From: Verrucomicrobiota bacterium
GTDB taxonomy: Bacteria; Verrucomicrobiota; Verrucomicrobiia; Verrucomicrobiales; DEV007
Direction of reading: 5' to 3'
Assembly (NCBI GenBank): GCA_020630835.1
Contig: JAHDIL010000065.1
Span: forward strand, 1-8,119
DNA: 8,119 bases
Positions 6,175-8,119 of the stretch are shown in pieces. The notes under the pieces were generated by a model. The model had not been told where the DNA came from. It ran no database searches and saw nothing but the letters and a program-made list of their open reading frames with translations. The position numbers were made by a program, and so were the translations under genes. Within the stretch, counting starts at the first letter, position 1, and every line of letters begins with the position of its first letter.

Positions 6175-6648
6175 TCAACCTTGCCTTTCGTTCATTGGGA
6201 AGGCTTGCTCGATGTGGTTAATCTCAGGACGCGATCCTTTGACAAGCCAAACCTCAAAAATATCGAAGCGAAAAGGCACGCGCTGCGGGCTTTCTAACAT
6301 ACGGAGCCAGGCTCTCGCACCCCGCCGCATCAGCTGACGTTTCTTCCCGTCGACCGCACTTTTCGGTCGATATTCCGATCGCACACTACGCGTCTTAACC
6401 TCACCAAATACAAGGATCTCACCGTCTCTAAAGACGATGTCTATCTCACCCCCATAGCGGGGTTGAAAATTTCGATAGAGCACCCGCTTTTTCGAACGCC
6501 AGAGGTAGGACTCCACGCATTGCTCCCCAGCCTCGCCAATCAGGCGACTCCAGTCGCCACTGGAGATATTGCTGTCGCGCTGGCGCTCCCACGTCCGATC
6601 CAGGGTTCGCCGTATCCAGCGGTGATGAAATCGCTTTGCCCAGTCCAT
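6175..6648 (-). CDS. YraN/UPF0102 family nuclease-fold protein
   Basis: A 157-residue protein of the YraN (UPF0102) family, which has the core of the restriction-endonuclease/Holliday-resolvase fold; its cellular role is not settled. GEAGE at 38-42 is the family's N-terminal helix motif. GGEIDIVF at 66-73 supplies Asp70, and FGEVKTR at 81-87 supplies Glu83 and Lys85; together these make the usual metal-binding nuclease triad. RFDIFEV at 127-133 is the late strand. About 30 arginine-rich residues precede the domain, making it longer than the usual 120 or so. I choose the ATG at 6648 because GGGGAGG stands 12 nt before it and it begins 23 nt after rnhB stops. An ATG at 6735 would overlap rnhB by 64 nt. 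Pairing with rnhB is common in bacteria and suggests a link to nucleic-acid maintenance. Confidence 0.88.
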   Translation of the reverse strand: MDWAKRFHHRWIRRTLDRTWERQRDSNISSGDWSRLIGEAGEQCVESYLWRSKKRVLYRNFQPRYGGEIDIVFRDGEILVFGEVKTRSVRSEYRPKSAVDGKKRQLMRRGARAWLRMLESPQRVPFRFDIFEVWLVKGSRPEINHIEQAFPMNERQG

Positions 6649-6671
6649 CTGCCTATCGATCCTCCCCAGGT

Positions 6672-7292
6672 CTACGCGCGCGTGAAACCGACCATCTGCG
6701 CTATGGGAGCGAAACTGCGACGGTGAATAGGACACGGTCCGAGCTGGGTAATCGCCTCCCGATGCGCCTTCGTGCCGTAACCTTTATGCTTTGCAAAGCC
6801 GTAACCGGGGAACTCATCCTCGTAAGCCAGCATCATACGATCCCGCTCGACCTTGGCAATAATACTGGCGGCAGCGATACTCAGGGAGAGGGAATCCCCC
6901 TTAACCACAGCGCGATGTGGCGCAGGAAATCCTGTTACTGGCTTCCCATCGATCAGAGCGATCTCCGCGCTTGGCGACAACTTGAGGAAGCTCTCCCGCA
7001 TTCCCAAATAGGTGGCCTGAAGGATATTAATTTCATCAATTTTCGCCGGCGAGACATGATAGGACGCCCAAACGATATCAGGCTGAGAGGTTAACTCTGC
7101 ATAGAGGCGCTCTCGTTGTTTCTCCGTGAGCTTCTTGGAATCCGTCAAGACCGGATGCTTAAAGCCATCAGGCAGGATGACAGCGGCAGCCGATACCGGA
7201 CCAGCAAGAGGCCCCCGCCCTGCCTCATCGATCCCAGCGATGCGGGCGAAACCCTCCTCCCGCAAGCCGCGCTCGAAACTAAGATCGGGCAT
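6672..7292 (-). CDS. rnhB: Ribonuclease HII
   Basis: Cleaves the RNA strand of RNA-DNA hybrids and cuts 5' of single ribonucleotides embedded in DNA, starting their removal. The 206-residue protein shows the type 2 RNase H active site: Asp22 and Glu23 in GIDEAGRGPLAGP (20-32), Asp115 in ALIDGKP and Asp134 in VVKGDSLSLSIAAASIIAK (130-148). The YGFAKHKGYGTKAH stretch (164-177) is the usual basic substrate-binding region. Length is normal. The ATG at 7292 is preferred over the TTG just before it, because TTAGG lies 8 nt upstream of the ATG. That ribosome-binding site overlaps the stop codon of the LOG gene, only 9 nt away, so the two are probably translationally coupled. yraN follows on the same strand. 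Confidence 0.96.
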   Translation of the reverse strand: MPDLSFERGLREEGFARIAGIDEAGRGPLAGPVSAAAVILPDGFKHPVLTDSKKLTEKQRERLYAELTSQPDIVWASYHVSPAKIDEINILQATYLGMRESFLKLSPSAEIALIDGKPVTGFPAPHRAVVKGDSLSLSIAAASIIAKVERDRMMLAYEDEFPGYGFAKHKGYGTKAHREAITQLGPCPIHRRSFAPIAQMVGFTRA

Positions 7293-7301
7293 CAAATAGA
7301 C

Positions 7302-8119
7302 CTAATGTTGATTGATGACGTTGATCATCTCGCGGAATCGTCCAGCCATTCCGCGTTTTTTGTGACAGATGATACGCGGCAAGTCAGCCAACTCCGGCTC
7401 ATTCGCTTCGTCAGCAAGTGCTTTGGAGACCCTGTATTCACCGCTCTCGAGAAGATCGATGAAGTCGTGATTTAAGACCTTGAGCAATTGGTCAGTCACC
7501 GGATTTTTGACGCGAATGGCGAGCTCTTTACCCACATAACGGTAACTGTGGAAATTTCTGTAGAATCGATCCACCTCCTCCACAGCCTCCTCGATATCCG
7601 AGGTGAGAATAAACAAATTGAAGTCCTCATAGGAGATCAGCCCCAACCGGAAAAGGTGATCCTGCACAAACTGGAGCCAAGTCTTCCAATAGGTGCCGCC
7701 AGGAGCATCTAACAGCACAATGGGCACGACCTGCGCCTTCCCTGTCTGGATGAGGGTGAGCACCTCGAAAAGCTCATCCATAGTGCCGAACCCACCGGGC
7801 ATGCCGACGATGGCATCACTCTCTTTTACAAAAGAGAGCTTGCGGGTGAAAAAGTAGTTAAAATTGACGAGTTTATTGTCACCATCAATCGTTGGATTAG
7901 CGCCCTGCTCAAACGGGAGCTTGATATTGAGGCCAAAACTGCCCTCGCGTCCGGCACCCTCGTGCCCAGCCTGCATAATCCCGGGACCCGCTCCCGTGAT
8001 CACCATATAGCCTTTGTCGCGGATGCGCTCGGCAAATCGCAAGGCAGTCTGATACTCCTTTTCATGCGGCTGAGTGCGTGCGCTCCCAAAAATGGATACT
8101 TTCCGCTCCGCCTCGTAGG
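7302..8119 (-). CDS. LOG-family (TIGR00730) nucleotide phosphoribohydrolase, 5' end cut by window edge
   Basis: Related to LONELY GUY and PpnN enzymes, which release the base from nucleoside 5'-monophosphates. The frame is open to the right edge, so the true start is outside; 271 residues are visible. By visible numbering, KVSIFGSAR (6-14) is the first strand and phosphate loop of the Rossmann-like fold, and TGAGPGIMQAGHEGA (41-55) the second loop. FFTRK (89-93) follows, and MPGGFGTMDE (106-115) is the diagnostic PGGxGTxxE motif with catalytic Glu. The core ends near 190. About 75 further residues follow, ending in a basic segment (254-265). This is longer than plant-type LOGs and recalls the extended bacterial members. 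A TTG at 8040 is not the start, since conserved residues precede it. First gene of a tight cluster with rnhB and yraN. The exact substrate is unknown. Confidence 0.92.
   Translation of the reverse strand, partial: YEAERKVSIFGSARTQPHEKEYQTALRFAERIRDKGYMVITGAGPGIMQAGHEGAGREGSFGLNIKLPFEQGANPTIDGDNKLVNFNYFFTRKLSFVKESDAIVGMPGGFGTMDELFEVLTLIQTGKAQVVPIVLLDAPGGTYWKTWLQFVQDHLFRLGLISYEDFNLFILTSDIEEAVEEVDRFYRNFHSYRYVGKELAIRVKNPVTDQLLKVLNHDFIDLLESGEYRVSKALADEANEPELADLPRIICHKKRGMAGRFREMINVINQH

Noticed and set aside
6175..6735. Longer YraN start at 6735
   Set aside because: It would overlap rnhB by 64 nt with unrelated residues; the ATG at 6648 has a clear GGGGAGG site.
6636..7094. 152-codon plus-strand frame opposite rnhB
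   Set aside because: RNase HII catalytic motifs on the other strand explain the coding signal.
1..8119. tRNA, rRNA, CRISPR, insertion sequence or prophage content
   Set aside because: No cloverleaf, repeat-spacer array, transposase motif, terminal inverted repeat or phage gene could be seen on either strand.

Overview
The window is an ordinary chromosomal stretch of a Gram-negative-type bacterium, densely packed with housekeeping genes. It has eight protein genes (one cut by the right edge), no RNA genes, no mobile elements and no CRISPR. Base composition is roughly balanced and looks uniform throughout, with no island of foreign composition. The rplI-dnaB-uvrA order, the long LOG-family protein, the acidic bL9 tail and the several starts without a Shine-Dalgarno would fit a marine Verrucomicrobiota (Opitutae/Puniceicoccales-like). 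That placement is inference from memory and is weak.

Layout. Two genes lie on the plus strand at the left: an unrecognised multi-pass membrane protein (100-609) and a hotdog-fold acyl-CoA thioesterase (679-1077). The other six genes run on the minus strand. Read in their own direction from the right edge they are: a LOG-family nucleotide phosphoribohydrolase (7302 to beyond 8119), RNase HII (rnhB, 6672-7292), a YraN/UPF0102 nuclease-fold protein (6175-6648), ribosomal protein bL9 (rplI, 5519-6010), the replicative helicase (dnaB, 3882-5369) and the excision-repair damage sensor (uvrA, 1074-3872). The thioesterase and uvrA converge, and their stop codons overlap by 4 bp.

Transcription. The minus strand appears to hold three units. 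LOG-rnhB-yraN is a tight cluster with gaps of 9 and 23 nt. rplI has its own promoter (a perfect TTGACA, 17 bp, then TACATG) and a short leader with a small hairpin, and is followed by two tandem rho-independent terminators. dnaB-uvrA form an operon with only 9 nt between them. dnaB is preceded by a 17-codon upstream reading frame with a good Shine-Dalgarno. It ends across the candidate dnaB start codons and may couple translation.

Functional theme. Most minus-strand genes concern genome maintenance: RNase HII (ribonucleotide removal), YraN (nuclease fold), DnaB (fork helicase) and UvrA (damage recognition), with one ribosomal protein between them. No new defence, mobile or secondary-metabolite system was found. 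The observations most worth following are the dnaB leader reading frame, the dnaB-uvrA coupling, the monocistronic rplI unit and the unknown membrane protein.
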